In this document: one piece after another, positions 47,091-57,856 of the stretch
How positions within the stretch are numbered: the first letter of the stretch is position 1
How the letters are laid out: each line of letters begins with the position of its first letter
NCBI GenBank assembly: GCA_025677835.1
Contig: JAIXMR010000025.1
Span: 186,001 to 250,000, forward strand
From: Sporodiniella umbellata
Taxonomy: Eukaryota > Mucoromycota > Mucoromycetes > Mucorales > Rhizopodaceae
DNA: 64,000 bases
Reading direction: 5' to 3'
The notes under the pieces: model-generated
Told to the model about the DNA's origin: nothing
Databases searched by the model: none
The model's input: only the letters and a program-made list of their open reading frames with translations
Translations under genes and position numbers: made by a program

Positions 47091-48766
47091 GGTGAAAAAT
47101 AGTGTCGTGTGAATTTCACCAAAAAGTCTAAAATAGTTCTTTAATCCCAAATGGGATAAATATAAGAGGGAGCCTAACTGACTCGTTATGGTATGGAATA
47201 CAATCAAACTTGCGGTTAACAGCGCTTTCTGAGAAATTATTGATGTAGAGTCAAAATAAACTTTAAAAAAAAGCTCGAAACCGTAGACAATCAGATCTAT
47301 AGCCTTCATACTGAAGCAGCTGTAAGGCTAAAAGCTTATATAATTTTAATACCGAAGCAAAGAATGTAAATCGTTATATAGGTCCTTTTTTTTTTAGTGA
47401 AATAAAAAAAGATATTTAAGGTGTTGTAGTGATGAGCAAGGTTTTCTCAATGTTAATGCTGATCTTAAGCTGCTTCTTTTCTACGCGAATACTCTCTTTC
47501 TTTAGGACTGCTTTTGAAATATGCTAAAACGGGCATTGCTTTATGGAACCAAGACTTTGGTTTATACTTGTATGGGGTCATCAAATAGATAGCTAGATTG
47601 TAGGATGTTCTATGTTTTGGTACCAGCTTGGATAAAGTTTATCATGTACCGACGTCTAAAACCTGATATTTTACAAAATTAGCTCAAGCTTTCTTATGTA
47701 TCTCCTGATTCATGTAGGAAGTCGAACCCTGATAATTACTTGTATCTATCAAGGTCATACCTCTTCCATTTCTACTATTTATTATCAACCAAGGGAATAT
47801 TCCCAGAAAAGTAACCAGCGCAGACCTTGATAAAGAAAAGACCACGTGAGTTGGCTTTATTAACGTCAATGTTTTTTAGACTAGCAGATCGTCCAGAGTC
47901 TGTTGATGTGGAACGATTAAAAAAAAAAAAAAGCAACAGCAACAGCCAATGTAAATCAAAAAGTAGCACTACTCAAGCCCTTATTTTATTTATTGGTATG
48001 GAAAACACAGCTTTACATATAAAACTGCTTTATACGAATGTAACTGAATCTATAATAATCAAAGGCCCTGAGTAGAAGAAAGGCGGGACTTTGCACTTTT
48101 CCAAAAAAGAAGTTATCTTTGTACAACGCCGTTTGATGTAGACTACGTTGAGTTGAGGTACGTGAATCAAATAGAGAAGCGATATTCATCTGTCTTGATA
48201 AATAGCGTTTCAATTATCTTTTTAGAGTGTCGACCACCTTTTTTGAGCCTATTTCTTATTAGCCAAAAAAAAAAAAAAAAAAAGAAAAAGTTTTATCGGC
48301 CCTTGAGTCTTCTTTCTGGGCAATTTTTTCTGGTAGGTATCAAAGGCCTTTTCGTTTATAGTCTTTCTTATCAAGAAAGAGTTGTTTTTCTTCTTTTTGT
48401 TTCTTTTTTTTTATTTGTGACATTCAAAGGACTTTAAATAACAAATAGGGAACGAGGATGACCTCATGCAAGTGGTTAAATAAACGTTCTAAAGTGTAAA
48501 AGAAAAAAGTAGAAATGAAGAGTCAAGTTTTTTTTTTTTTGAGGGCAAGGTTCAGATGGAATAACTACGTATACAAAGAGTCTACCAAAAATCTCTTTAT
48601 GCTAAAACACATGACTTTATTGGCCAATCTTGTCTGTGCTGGGTTTTAACAAAGTAGCCAGCGGTAAAATCCTGTAAAAAAAAAAAAAAAAAGGGAATAA
48701 ATAAAAAAACACAGGTAGTACGCATTGTGTTTCTTTCACAGAACTTATCTTTTTTTTTTTTTTTCA
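45876..48766. other. Intergenic, 2.9 kb, mostly no gene
   Basis: AT-rich with many homopolymers (46657-46674, 47066-47090, 48265-48283, 48529-48541). A 37-codon frame at 46139 is listed separately. Frames at 47827-48075 and 48153-48437 were examined and not accepted: they lack splice context and conserved features. Confidence 0.45.
46139..46252 (+). CDS. Possible short ORF, 37 residues
   Basis: ATG to TAG, reading MAEQTTIPVTIPVVKKIMKK and onward to VFEGFNNLVKPSAFS. A 12-bp sequence (GACCATACCTGT) is duplicated inside it. A TATA-like ATATATATAACC lies about 90 bp upstream. No family is known; it could be noise or the first exon of an unrecognised gene. Confidence 0.2.
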   Translation: MAEQTTIPVTIPVVKKIMKKKTVFEGFNNLVKPSAFS

Positions 48767-51134
48767 ATGAGCGTAAAAGTAGATACCTTTGAGCAAGAAG
48801 TATCCCCTGGAAGAGTTTTGACGATGCCTACGGACGGTACAGGATTAACTGTGTTGGATCCTTGGTTAGCGCCTTTTAAAGACGCTCTTGGCGAGAGGTA
48901 CCTATTTACATCTATAAAATGCTACGACAATTCACACTTTGAAGATATGCCACGTTTCAAAAATTCGGCGATAAAATCCGCAACTCTTTAGGCTTCGATG
49001 AATTTACCAGAGGCCACGAATACTATGGATTCCAAGTACAAAAAGACAATAGTGTGATATATAGAGAATGGGCGCCTCATGCGGTCAGTGCTAGCTTAGT
49101 AGGAGATTTCAGTAAGTGAAAGGACTGATAGGAAATAGGTTTGATTGACTTGAAATAGATAACTGGGATGTGAACGCACATGTTATGACACGTAATAAAT
49201 ATGGTGTTTTCGAAATTTTAGTTGAACCGAAAGCAGATGGCAAGATAGCCATTCCCCATGGAAGTAAAGTGAAGGTATAAAAAACAAAAGTCTTGAAAAA
49301 AAAAAAAAAAAAAAGGGAAGAGAGCTTATTTTACAGAAAAAAAAAAAAAAAAACGATAGATTACAATGACTATGCCTCACTCGGGAGAGCGTATCTACAG
49401 ATTGCCTGCTTGGATCAACTATGTTACTCAAGACCTTAATGTCAGTGCAACCTACGATGCTATTTTTTGGAATCCAGAAAAAGTTTACAAGTTCAAACAT
49501 CCCCAGCCCAAGAAACCACAATCAGCTCGCATCTATGAAGCCCATGGTAAGTTCTGCAGTGTTTAGAATGCCGCTCACTTTTTATTTCTAGTGGGCATTT
49601 CCTCTCCTGAACCGCGCTGTGCTACTTACCAAGAGTTTACCAAGAACGTATTGCCCCGTATTGCTTATGATGGCTATAACATTATTCAGCTGATGGCGAT
49701 TATGGAACATCCATATTACGCTTCTTTTGGCTATCAAGTGAGCTCATTTTTTGCACCCTCGAGCCGTTACGGCACGCCTGAGGACTTGAAGGAGTTGATT
49801 GATACAGCTCATGGCTTGGGTATCACTGTTCTTTTGGATTTAGTTCATTCGCATGCATGTAAGAACGTAGCAGACGGACTGAACCAGTTTGACGGATCTG
49901 ACCATGGCTATTTCCACGAAGGAGCCAAAGGACGCCATGAGCTCTGGGACTCGCGACTCTTTAACTATGGAAACTACGAAGTATTGAGATTTCTGATGTC
50001 AAATCTGCGTTATTGGATGGACGTGTACCGATTTGATGGCTTTCGGTTTGACGGGGTGACGTCGATGCTGTACAAACACCACGGTATTGGCTATGGTTTT
50101 TCTGGTGACTATCACGAATATTTTGGTGACAACGTAGACGACGAAGGTGTGATGTATCTCCAGCTAGCCAATCATTTCTTACACGAGGCCTATCCAGAAG
50201 TGATTACGATTGCTGAAGATGTGTCTGGTATGCCTGGATCATGTCGGCCTGTGCGTGAAGGGGGGCTTGGATTCGATTACCGCCTCGCGATGGCTATTCC
50301 CGATATGTGGATTAAGCTGTTGAAGGAAGAATCAGACGAAGACTGGAAGATGGGGCACTTGGTTCATATCCTGACCAACCGACGCCATCTGGAGAAGACG
50401 ATCGGTTACTGCGAGTCGCATGACCAGGCCTTGGTGGGGGATAAGACCTTGGCTTTCTGGCTGATGGACAAGGAAATGTATACAAACATGAGTGATCTGA
50501 CACCTCTGACACCCATTATCGATCGGGGAATTTCCTTACACAAGATGATCAGGTAAAACAAAGGCAGGCATGTTTTCCTCACGCGTTTTTTGTGCTAAAC
50601 CTATTTAGAATGATTTCCCATGGCCTAGGCGGTGAAGGCTACCTTAATTTTGAAGGGAACGAATTCGGTCACCCTGAGTGGCTGGATTTTCCTCGCTCAG
50701 GAAACGATTCTAGCTTCCAATACGCTCGCCGTCAATGGAACATCCTGGATGATAAGCTCCTAAGATACAAGTATCTGAACGAATGGGACCGAAGCATGCA
50801 GCTTACAGAAGAAAAGTATGGCTGGTTAAGCGCTCCACAAGGCTATGTGTCTCGCAAGAACGATGGCGATAAAATCATTGTGTTTGAAAGAGCCAATATA
50901 CTCTTCATCTTTAACTTTCACCCAACACAGTCTTTCCCTGATTACCGCGTTGGGGTAAACGAATCTGGAAAATACAAGATTGTACTCAACTCGGATGATG
51001 CACTCTATTTGGGACATGGAAGAGTCGACAGCCAGACAGAATTTTTCACTACAGAAGGCGAATGGGATGCCCGGCCTTATTGGTTACAAGTGTATATTCC
51101 AAGCCGCACCTGCCTTCTTTTAGCCAGAGCTTAA
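48767..51134 (+). CDS. GLC3: 1,4-alpha-glucan (glycogen) branching enzyme
   Basis: Forms alpha-1,6 branches in glycogen in the cytosol. Exons: 48767-48897, 48945-49111, 49159-49274, 49360-49546, 49592-50552, 50609-51134 (2088 nt, 695 residues, as expected for GBE1). The CBM48 region ([20 protein letters not shown]) precedes a GH13 barrel. [11 protein letters not shown] and [11 protein letters not shown] carry the conserved catalytic-site motifs, including the nucleophile Asp; AEDVSGMPG the acid/base Glu; [12 protein letters not shown] the third Asp. The final exon starts [20 protein letters not shown], a branching-enzyme signature. All introns are GT-AG. Confidence 0.97.
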
Positions 51135-52114
51135 TCATCCTCATTATCATCATAATAATAATAATAAAATTTTTTTTTTTTTCTTTCTATTCCTTTTGGA
51201 CCGCTTATCTCATGTGCGTAACACAATTTTGTATGCTTGACTGTTTGTCAAACAAAGAAGAAATCTGGGCTAGGTGATGTTGTACATAGTCATCTCTACC
51301 TATATAAATCTATCTATCTCCAAGTGCTCTACACACACCCCTCCGTGCTTTTCGTTAGTTTAAGCGCAAAGAGCCATCTTTGTATACAAATTAAATAGAA
51401 AGAATGCCATCCAAAGTGGACAATCGTTTGGGCTCGATTTTTCCTTTTTTTGGCTTCGGGTGCTCAAAAAAGACTGAATTCGTATTTCTCATACTTCCGA
51501 TAATGTTTGTTACTCCTCGGCTTATCCGCACTCTTATTTTGCCTCCTTTTTGTGTGAGAGTACAGGATTGATTTAGCGATAGCTTCCAAGTAAGGATGAC
51601 TTGTTTGGAATCAAGGGGGGGGGGAGAAGCGCATCTTTCTTTGATAGACAAGTGGGCCTGCGACGAATGACAATCGATACACCCTTTGTTTATCAACAAG
51701 CAAACAGAGTTTGACTGTTGTTTATAAAACACTTGTGTCGAACGATATTAATTATGTACCACCCTCTGTCCTCCCTTCGTATCCTTCAGTAAGGCGAGCT
51801 TGGGCCACACAAAATGCATAAAATAGAATAAATCCATAGTTTAGTCGCTCGGAAAAGAAAATGGGTTTCCCAGCTCACCTATTTGGTCAAATTAAAACGG
51901 TACCGATGGAAACGCGTGGTCATGTTGAGTGAAGCACAGTGAATCGCATAGGCTCTGTTTTTTTTTTTTTTTTTTTTTTTTGTTTATCAAAAATAGACCT
52001 TCTGACTCTCTTGGCTTGTGACTCTATATAAAGGCACAAGACATTTTCATTCTTTCTTTTTCCCCTCTTCTTTTTCCCTTTTTTTATTCTTTTTCTTTAG
52101 ATAATTTATTAAAC
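51135..52114. other. Intergenic, 980 bp
   Basis: Includes a short (TAA)n tract near 51148, T runs at 51170 and 51960-51981, and a G run near 51617. No gene was recognised. A CT-rich stretch precedes the forkhead start. Confidence 0.5.
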
Positions 52115-53089
52115 ATGTCTTCAAAAACACAAAGTGCATCGCGCAGAAAAAGCTACCCACCATACAGCTCATGTGCGCAAAAAGGGTTAAATATAAAAGC
52201 AGAGACGCTCGATCAAGACTATTGCCCATCTTCACGCCCGGACTGGCCAAAACAGATTCTTCCCTGGTGGACTCCTTCCAACCCAAAAGAAAAGCCCCCT
52301 TACTCCTACGCCACATTAATTGCTCATGCCATTCTAACAAGCGAAGAGGGCCGTCTTACCCTAAGCGACATCTACCTTTGGATAGCCGATCATTATACAG
52401 CCTATTCGATAGGTGCAGGTGGCTGGCAGGTAAATTATTTCCCTCACCCCTATTTTTTTTTTTTTTTTATTTTTATTTTTGTTTTTTTTTTTTTTCTAAC
52501 GAGTCCGTTCAATAGAATTCTATTCGGCACAATTTATCGCTCAACAAAAAATGGTTCCAAAAGGTAGACCGCAGACGAACACAGGCCAATACAGGCAAGG
52601 GATCCTATTGGACACTGGTTTCTGGCGCTGAAAAGGTGTTTGTAGAGAACCTCACCCTGGAAGGTTCTCAACAAACGAAAAGATACGGGAATGTGACAAT
52701 TGGCTCACGGAAAAAGCAAAAGAACGTCACGCCCACCCTTCGCTACCAAAACGAGTCTGATTCTTTCTACTCTACTTTCAGAGTACTTGAGAACCAACAG
52801 AGAAAGCGTTCGATTGACTCCACCACAAGCAATAGCAGCAGTGACAATGAAGAAACAAATGAAGATGAACCTCTTTGCAAACAGCGTCGTACAACAAGAA
52901 CTTATTCCGTAGATTCACTTTTCCCCTTGGATGAGAATTACACAAACTACTGCGCCAATCCGTTACTCTTTACAAATCCTCCTCTTACGTCCTATTGGCC
53001 CAATGAAGATGACCTCTTTTCTGTGAATAATACCTTATACCCTTCCTTTCCACACTGCGAATTTGTATCTATGCAACAAGTCTTGTATT

Positions 53090-53094
<5 letters not shown>
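52115..53094 (+). CDS. Forkhead (winged-helix) transcription factor
   Basis: Two exons (52115-52429, 52516-53094; 894 nt, 297 residues). The forkhead domain runs from KEKPPYSYATLIAHAILTSE through LTLSDIYLWIADHYTAYSIG to GWQNSIRHNLSLNKKWFQKV and GKGSYWTL. The recognition helix motif NSIRHNLSLN is rebuilt exactly at the splice junction. The C-terminal part is low-complexity with an acidic, serine-rich region (STTSNSSSDNEETNEDEP) and no other domain. It resembles fungal Fkh/Sep1-type factors but has no FHA domain. Target genes are unknown. Confidence 0.93.
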
Positions 53095-53126
<32 letters not shown>

Positions 53127-53182
53127 TGTTTTTTTATTTTTTTTTTTTATTAGAAAACTAGTCCAAAACGTATGTCTTTTGA

Positions 53183-53733
53183 TTATTTCGATGCCTTTTT
53201 GATTTTCTTTGAGCGGTCCTTCTTTTTCAATGTGTCCATATAGGCTCGGATCACCGTGCTATAAGCGTTTTGAAATCTGGCACTGTCTTTGGGTGCAACC
53301 TATAGACTGTGTGAATGGTTGAGTTTGATTTTATCTACTGTTTACAATCGTGCTAATCTTCTTGTTCTTATAGCTGGCTCGGACCAGGCAGGGATACTGT
53401 ACATCTTCTTTGCCTTGAATAACTGCATCTCCCCCTTTGGGCATCTCTTTCTTAACCTTCGAAGCCTTCAATAGTCTAGCAGCAGTCACTATAACAAGCT
53501 TAGTGTCTCCTTTCTTTCTTTGTTCCTAACCCATTACTTCGTTTCATCGTGACTGAGACATTGCCCGTTGTTTTGGACTTTTCATAAAAATGTCCAAGTT
53601 CAACCGTGAACTGAATTAGGTATAGATGTTTATAAAATAAAATATATAAAAAAAAAGCCCCTTTTTGCGTTTAATATCTTTCCATGTCATCTCTTTTGTT
53701 TTTTATTACAGTCAAGGGATCCAACTCTTTCAT
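53183..53733 (-). CDS. SRP14: Signal recognition particle subunit SRP14
   Basis: Alu-domain protein of SRP, which pauses translation of secretory proteins. Four exons on the minus strand: 53733-53710, 53610-53538, 53488-53346, 53299-53183 (357 nt, 118 residues). Diagnostic stretches are FYEKSKTTGNVSVTMKR, CLVRASYKNKKISTIV and FQNAYSTVIRAYMDTLKKKD, with a lysine-rich end. This gene is too fragmented for simple ORF finding. The start at 53733 is inferred from phase and splicing; the 5' exon is the weakest part. Confidence 0.85.
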
Positions 53734-53802
53734 CAGTAGTGTTGTTTTGATTAAGAAACAAATAAAAAATGAAAAAACAATGACCGAAACTTTTTTTTTT
53801 TA

Positions 53803-54732
53803 TTAGAAAGACGGAGTTCCTATGACTTTGATATCGTCTCTTTCAAAAGTAGAACAAATCGTACCAGTGGACGATGTCTTGATAGAATCATAATTCAAAG
53901 GCTTGATCGTTGGGTCTTGGGCAGCTCTATGCATAGCCTGACCCACAACAGTCACTGGGTTTACCAAAGGCACACTCAAAAATCGCTCAAAGGTTTTACA
54001 CACACTCACCGACAGACTTTCCATAAACTTTGCCTTGGAACGTGGCTCAGCAACTTCCAAGAAACCGGGTCTGAAGATCGTTAGTTTTTTAAATCCCATA
54101 TGCTTTAAGCCTTCTTCTGTTTGGCCTTTGGATTTGGGATACAAGAAAAGTGAGCTTTTGTCAGCACCCTATAGGATTTCCCCCCCCCTTTTTTTTTAGA
54201 GATTCCCTTTTTTTTTTGTCTTTTCTCACTTTCTCATTTACCATAGAAGAACAGTAGATGTAATGAACATTAGAAGTAGACGAACCCTCCACTGTGTTCT
54301 CTTCAGCAATCATCTTTGCAGACTTTAAAACATATTCTTGATCAATCTTGATAAATTTATCAGCACTGCCAGCATCAGCACGTGTAGTTCCCAGACAGCA
54401 AAACACATCCCTGAAAAAAAGCCATGTAAGTATGTTAAGGTAGAGTGAATGCTTACTTGATGCCTTTGAAGTCTTCACGATGTTTTTCCAGGTTATCAAA
54501 GTCAATTTTCTTTTGGATCAGCTTTTCTTGAGGGATACTTGAATCTAACTCAACTTCTCTTCGGCCTACGCATACCACCTTTTCGTACTTTCCATTCTTT
54601 AACACATCGGTCAAGACCTGTTTGCCCACAGCCCCTGTTGATCTGTTGAGCATCAAAAAAAAAAAAAAAAAGGAGGGGTCTAAACAGACATCACCTACCT
54701 GTGGCACCAAAAATAAGAGCGTATGAATTCAT
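53803..54732 (-). CDS. FMP52: FMP52/TIP30-like NAD(P)-binding protein
   Basis: Atypical short-chain reductase of the HTATIP2/FMP52 family. Exons on the minus strand: 54732-54695, 54642-54457, 54410-54242, 54168-53803 (759 nt, 252 residues). The nucleotide-binding motif GATGRSTGAVGKQVL is rebuilt across intron 1. DVFCCLGTTRADAGSADKF, YIYCSSM and LYPKSKGQTEEGL follow, with the family's Y-x3-K. FRPGFL matches the RPGxL motif. In yeast, Fmp52 is at the mitochondrial outer membrane; no presequence is seen here. Stops and starts are close to SRP14 (69 bp) and FCF1. Confidence 0.88.
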
Positions 54733-54904
54733 TCAAAAGACAATAAACAAGAAAAAAAAAATAAAAAAGCAATCAATTTTTTTTATAAGCTTGTGACAGG
54801 CACAATTTTGGGTTGATCTTGCGTAAAAAATTTCTAAAACCGGACTCTAATAAAGTCTCTTGCGTATTTACATGTTTATTATTGCCTTTTTTTTCAAGAC
54901 ACCT

Positions 54905-55766
54905 CTACTGAGCGTTTGTACCAAATTCGGGAAGTCTTTCGATTACATACTTATGTTGAGCAATGTACATGATAGGAATACCGGGAATTTTACGAATACG
55001 ACGCTTCAAATCACGATCGCAGGTGGCGACCATATAACACTTGTGCTGCATCACTCGGTCTACCAAGCAGTCATCTGCATAAGTACCCTTATGTGTACAA
55101 GGTAGTCTTTCAAAACGAGGGTCTCGAGCAATCCTAGAGTAAAAATTCAGTCTTTCAAGAATAAGTCTCTTCACACCTACTTTAACGCAATACGGTATTT
55201 AGGGCCTAGCTTTTCTAATTCAGCCAACACACAATCGGTAATACAGGGAACAGCTTGGTAAGAAAGTCAGTATCACTGCTCTAGTGTTCATTTTGCTCTC
55301 TCTCTTTACTTTTGGCATAGAGACAATCCATCATGGATTTCACAAGCTCCAGTTTGTTTTGAATAGAGAAATTGATAAAATTGGTATCGACTAATACGTG
55401 GTAAGGTGGTCCAAGTGCTGTATTGTATTCAAAAAACATAGAAGAGGCTGCTTGAGGGCTGGTAGAAATTGTTAGGCTCTATGGACACTATAAATCAAAT
55501 ATTGGCTTTACATATGGCGAACAGCTTTAGCTTCTTTTTTTTGCTCTTTCTTTTCTGTTTTCTCTTTGGCTTCCTTTCTAAATTCAGCTGGTTAGATCGC
55601 TTTGAATCTCTGTTTTTCTTTCATTTACAATCGATTGTCTTTTGCACTTATCATTCGCTTCATAACAGCGAACTTTCTTGTTTGCTTTTGTTTACCCTAT
55701 TTTAAAACATAGGTAAAAACCGTCTTAGTACAAACCAGTTTGTAGATCTTGATTCTTTCTTACCAT
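54905..55766 (-). CDS. FCF1: FCF1/UTP24, PIN-domain rRNA processing nuclease
   Basis: PIN-domain endonuclease of the small-subunit processome, acting in early 18S rRNA cleavage in the nucleolus. Exons on the minus strand: 55766-55764 (ATG only), 55696-55629, 55577-55512, 55458-55310, 55253-55181, 55133-54905 (588 nt, 195 residues). [51 protein letters not shown] and [20 protein letters not shown] are all near-universal in this family. The acidic PIN residues (VDTNF, TYADDCL, ATCDRD) are present. The coding part of the first exon is exactly the start codon, followed by a GTAAGA donor. Confidence 0.95.
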
Positions 55767-56335
55767 GATTATTCAATAATATAAAATCAAAAAGATAGGA
55801 CAAAATTTTTCCAGTAAAAAAGTCTTTTTATCCTCCGCTCCAGCCCACATTGTTGGAGGCTTTCAGATGCATTGATCTCACCCGGACACCCCCATCTGTA
55901 GTTTAATAAGGTCCGGCAACTCTCATCTCCGTTATTTCATAGTTTAATCTACAAGACCTGACGATCACTTATCAAAGAGCCTATTTTTATTCTCTCTTTA
56001 CATACATCTGCAGTGAGACATAACCACTTTTTATTTTATGATTTTACCCTCAACTTTAATTACACGCCAACTGTGCAACACTATTAGCCGAGCATTCCCT
56101 GTTAAAACTAGAATAGTCTAGTAAGTCTTTTGCTCATAAAATTTTAAAAAGTAAAAACGTCGTGTACATTTCGCTTTTTTCTCTTTCATAACCACCATTT
56201 ATTCAATACTATACAATTTCTTTTTTTTAAGCATAAAAGGCGAGAATAATGATAGTGACAGTAATGATGATAGTAACAAAAATGAAGAAAAAATTTTCTG
56301 GGACTGAACGGATAGCTCTGCATGTTCTGGGGCAT
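55767..56335. other. Spacer before the palindrome
   Basis: 569 bp of AT-rich sequence with no recognised gene. It includes a short stretch with acidic coding potential near 56250 that runs into the left arm frame. It differs from the sequence next to the right arm. Confidence 0.5.
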
Positions 56336-57180
56336 TTGGAAAAAGTAGTCCCCGGTGAATCCTCTCTGACATCTCCAATGCTATTAAAAAAGCCAAAAGA
56401 TGACAATGTTCATATGAAGGAGTCAAAAAGAGTGTATCTACGTTATACAGTCCAGAATAAAACTAGGTTTTTGAAAAAGCGTATGACTGCAGCTGCTGCA
56501 GCAAAGCAGTCGGGCATTTATGTTCAAACGCCATACAGATGGGTTCAACACTACAGGAGAGATCCTGATAGCATTTTTCATGATTGTGAAAAAAGTAGGT
56601 TGTAAGTGCATCTGAGCTGAAGAGGATAAAACGACTGTTATCAACTTTATTAATACGAGTCCCTCTACTACTGTTGCTGAAGTGACCGAGCATTTATTGA
56701 AGGGATTTCATGATCTTAAGGTATCACACAGCATTGTTAATGATCTTATGAGACGTGAGTGCAGCCTTTCATTGAAAAAGGCAGGCTTTCATTCTATTGA
56801 AGGAAACAGTCCAGTAAAGGTTGAAGAGAGGTACAGTTGGGTTTTTAAATGGGAAAAGACAGAAATGTCGATCTGTGTGTTTCTAGACGAGTCTGCTTTT
56901 GATATAAATATGCAAAACTCAAGGGCTTGGTCTATAAAAGATACTCGTGCCACTGTTACCCAACCTACAACAAGAGTAAACACAACGTCTATATTGGGCG
57001 CTATCTTTGCTGCAGGTTTGGTTATAGTCGGTGTAAAAAAAAAACAAAAAAAAAAAGAAAAGAGACCTACGAAAGGCTGAAGGGTACATAAGCTCAGGTA
57101 CGGTAACAGGCCACTATATCAGTTTCTTAAAAAAAAAAAAAAAAACGGTGAATTTGATTCTTGTTTCATTAAACAGTGTC
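56336..57180 (+). pseudogene. IS630/Tc1-like DDE transposase, left copy (broken)
   Basis: Two frames hold the transposase. The first (ends at 56602) has the helix-turn-helix part (AAAKQSGIYVQTPYRWVQHY). The second (from about 56630) has the catalytic start, VFLDESAFDINMQNSRAWS, and continues to VNTTSILGAIFAAGLVIVG. A frameshift plus in-frame stop lies between them (56590-56640), and a second frame change occurs at an A run near 57040. The last catalytic motif was not found. Upstream of 56336 the N-terminal sequence is not shared with the right copy. Confidence 0.8.
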
Positions 57181-57477
57181 TTTTGTGAGCCAGTTTCAAA
57201 TTTGATTTTGGTTTGAATCACTCAAAGAGTAAATGGAGAAGGCTCCGCTTCTCTTGCCTGAATGGGTGTTACAGCACAAGTGCTAAAAGATGTCAGAGAA
57301 GATCAGTGTGCATACATTTTTCAAGGACACGAATGTTATTAGTTCTTTCAACACTGAATCCAAAGTCGCAGTGCCGTAGCTTGGAGATTACAGCATCAGG
57401 ACACATCTCACCGTTTCTGCATTCTTACAAACATCGCAAACTCTATGATTGAAAACCACAAATTAGTTTACATTCTA

Positions 57478-57739
57478 CTAAAGCATGCCTTTAGCAAGAG
57501 AAAGAAAGTCTCTTCCCACTCCCAGCTGGGATGCATTTGCTATAGCAAATACTATCGAGGCTAGGATATTTCTCCGGCGAAGGGCAGGGTTCAACTGGAC
57601 TTTCTTCCCATGATGATAAGCTACGGCTCCCACTCCCAGCTGGGACGCATTTGCTATAGTAAATGCTATCAAGGCTGAGATATTTCTCCGGCGAAAGGCA
57701 GGGTTCATATGTAGACTTATCATCATGCTTTTCTTGCAA
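57478..57739 (-). repeat. Tandem repeat of two units (about 113 bp) with coding potential, left copy
   Basis: Two units, each about 85 bp highly similar plus a linker, run in tandem on the minus strand. Two overlapping frames of 82 codons stay open through both units. One frame gives EPCLSPEKYLSLDSIYYSKC and EPCPSPEKYPSLDSICYSKC, the other AFRRRNISALIAFTIANASQ. The region is richer in G and C than the surroundings. It is identical in protein sequence to the right-arm copy. Confidence 0.75.
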
Positions 57740-57856
57740 GATTATAAAACCAATAATATGACTTATCTTTTGAGAAAAGAACGATTTTGTAATGAAAAAA
57801 TAAAAACCCCTAACTTTTTAGGAGGTTGAAAGATATTGCCATCCAATCAACATTAA

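Larger units (their letters stand above)
56336..57856 (+). repeat. Left arm of a 5.5 kb palindrome (inverted repeat, about 1.52 kb)
   Basis: The segment is repeated in reverse complement at 60287-61809. The two arms differ by only a few substitutions and two single-base changes in A runs (1521 versus 1523 bp). Homology starts at TTGGAAAAAGTAGTCC and ends at ATCCAATCAACATTAA, with unrelated sequence on both sides. The arm contains the broken transposase and the tandem-repeat ORF listed separately. Confidence 0.95.

Noticed and set aside
57213..57452. 79-codon frame present in both arms (plus at left, minus at right)
   Set aside because: Lies downstream of the broken transposase in the same direction but shows neither the LNPIE motif nor other features; its conservation is explained by arm identity.
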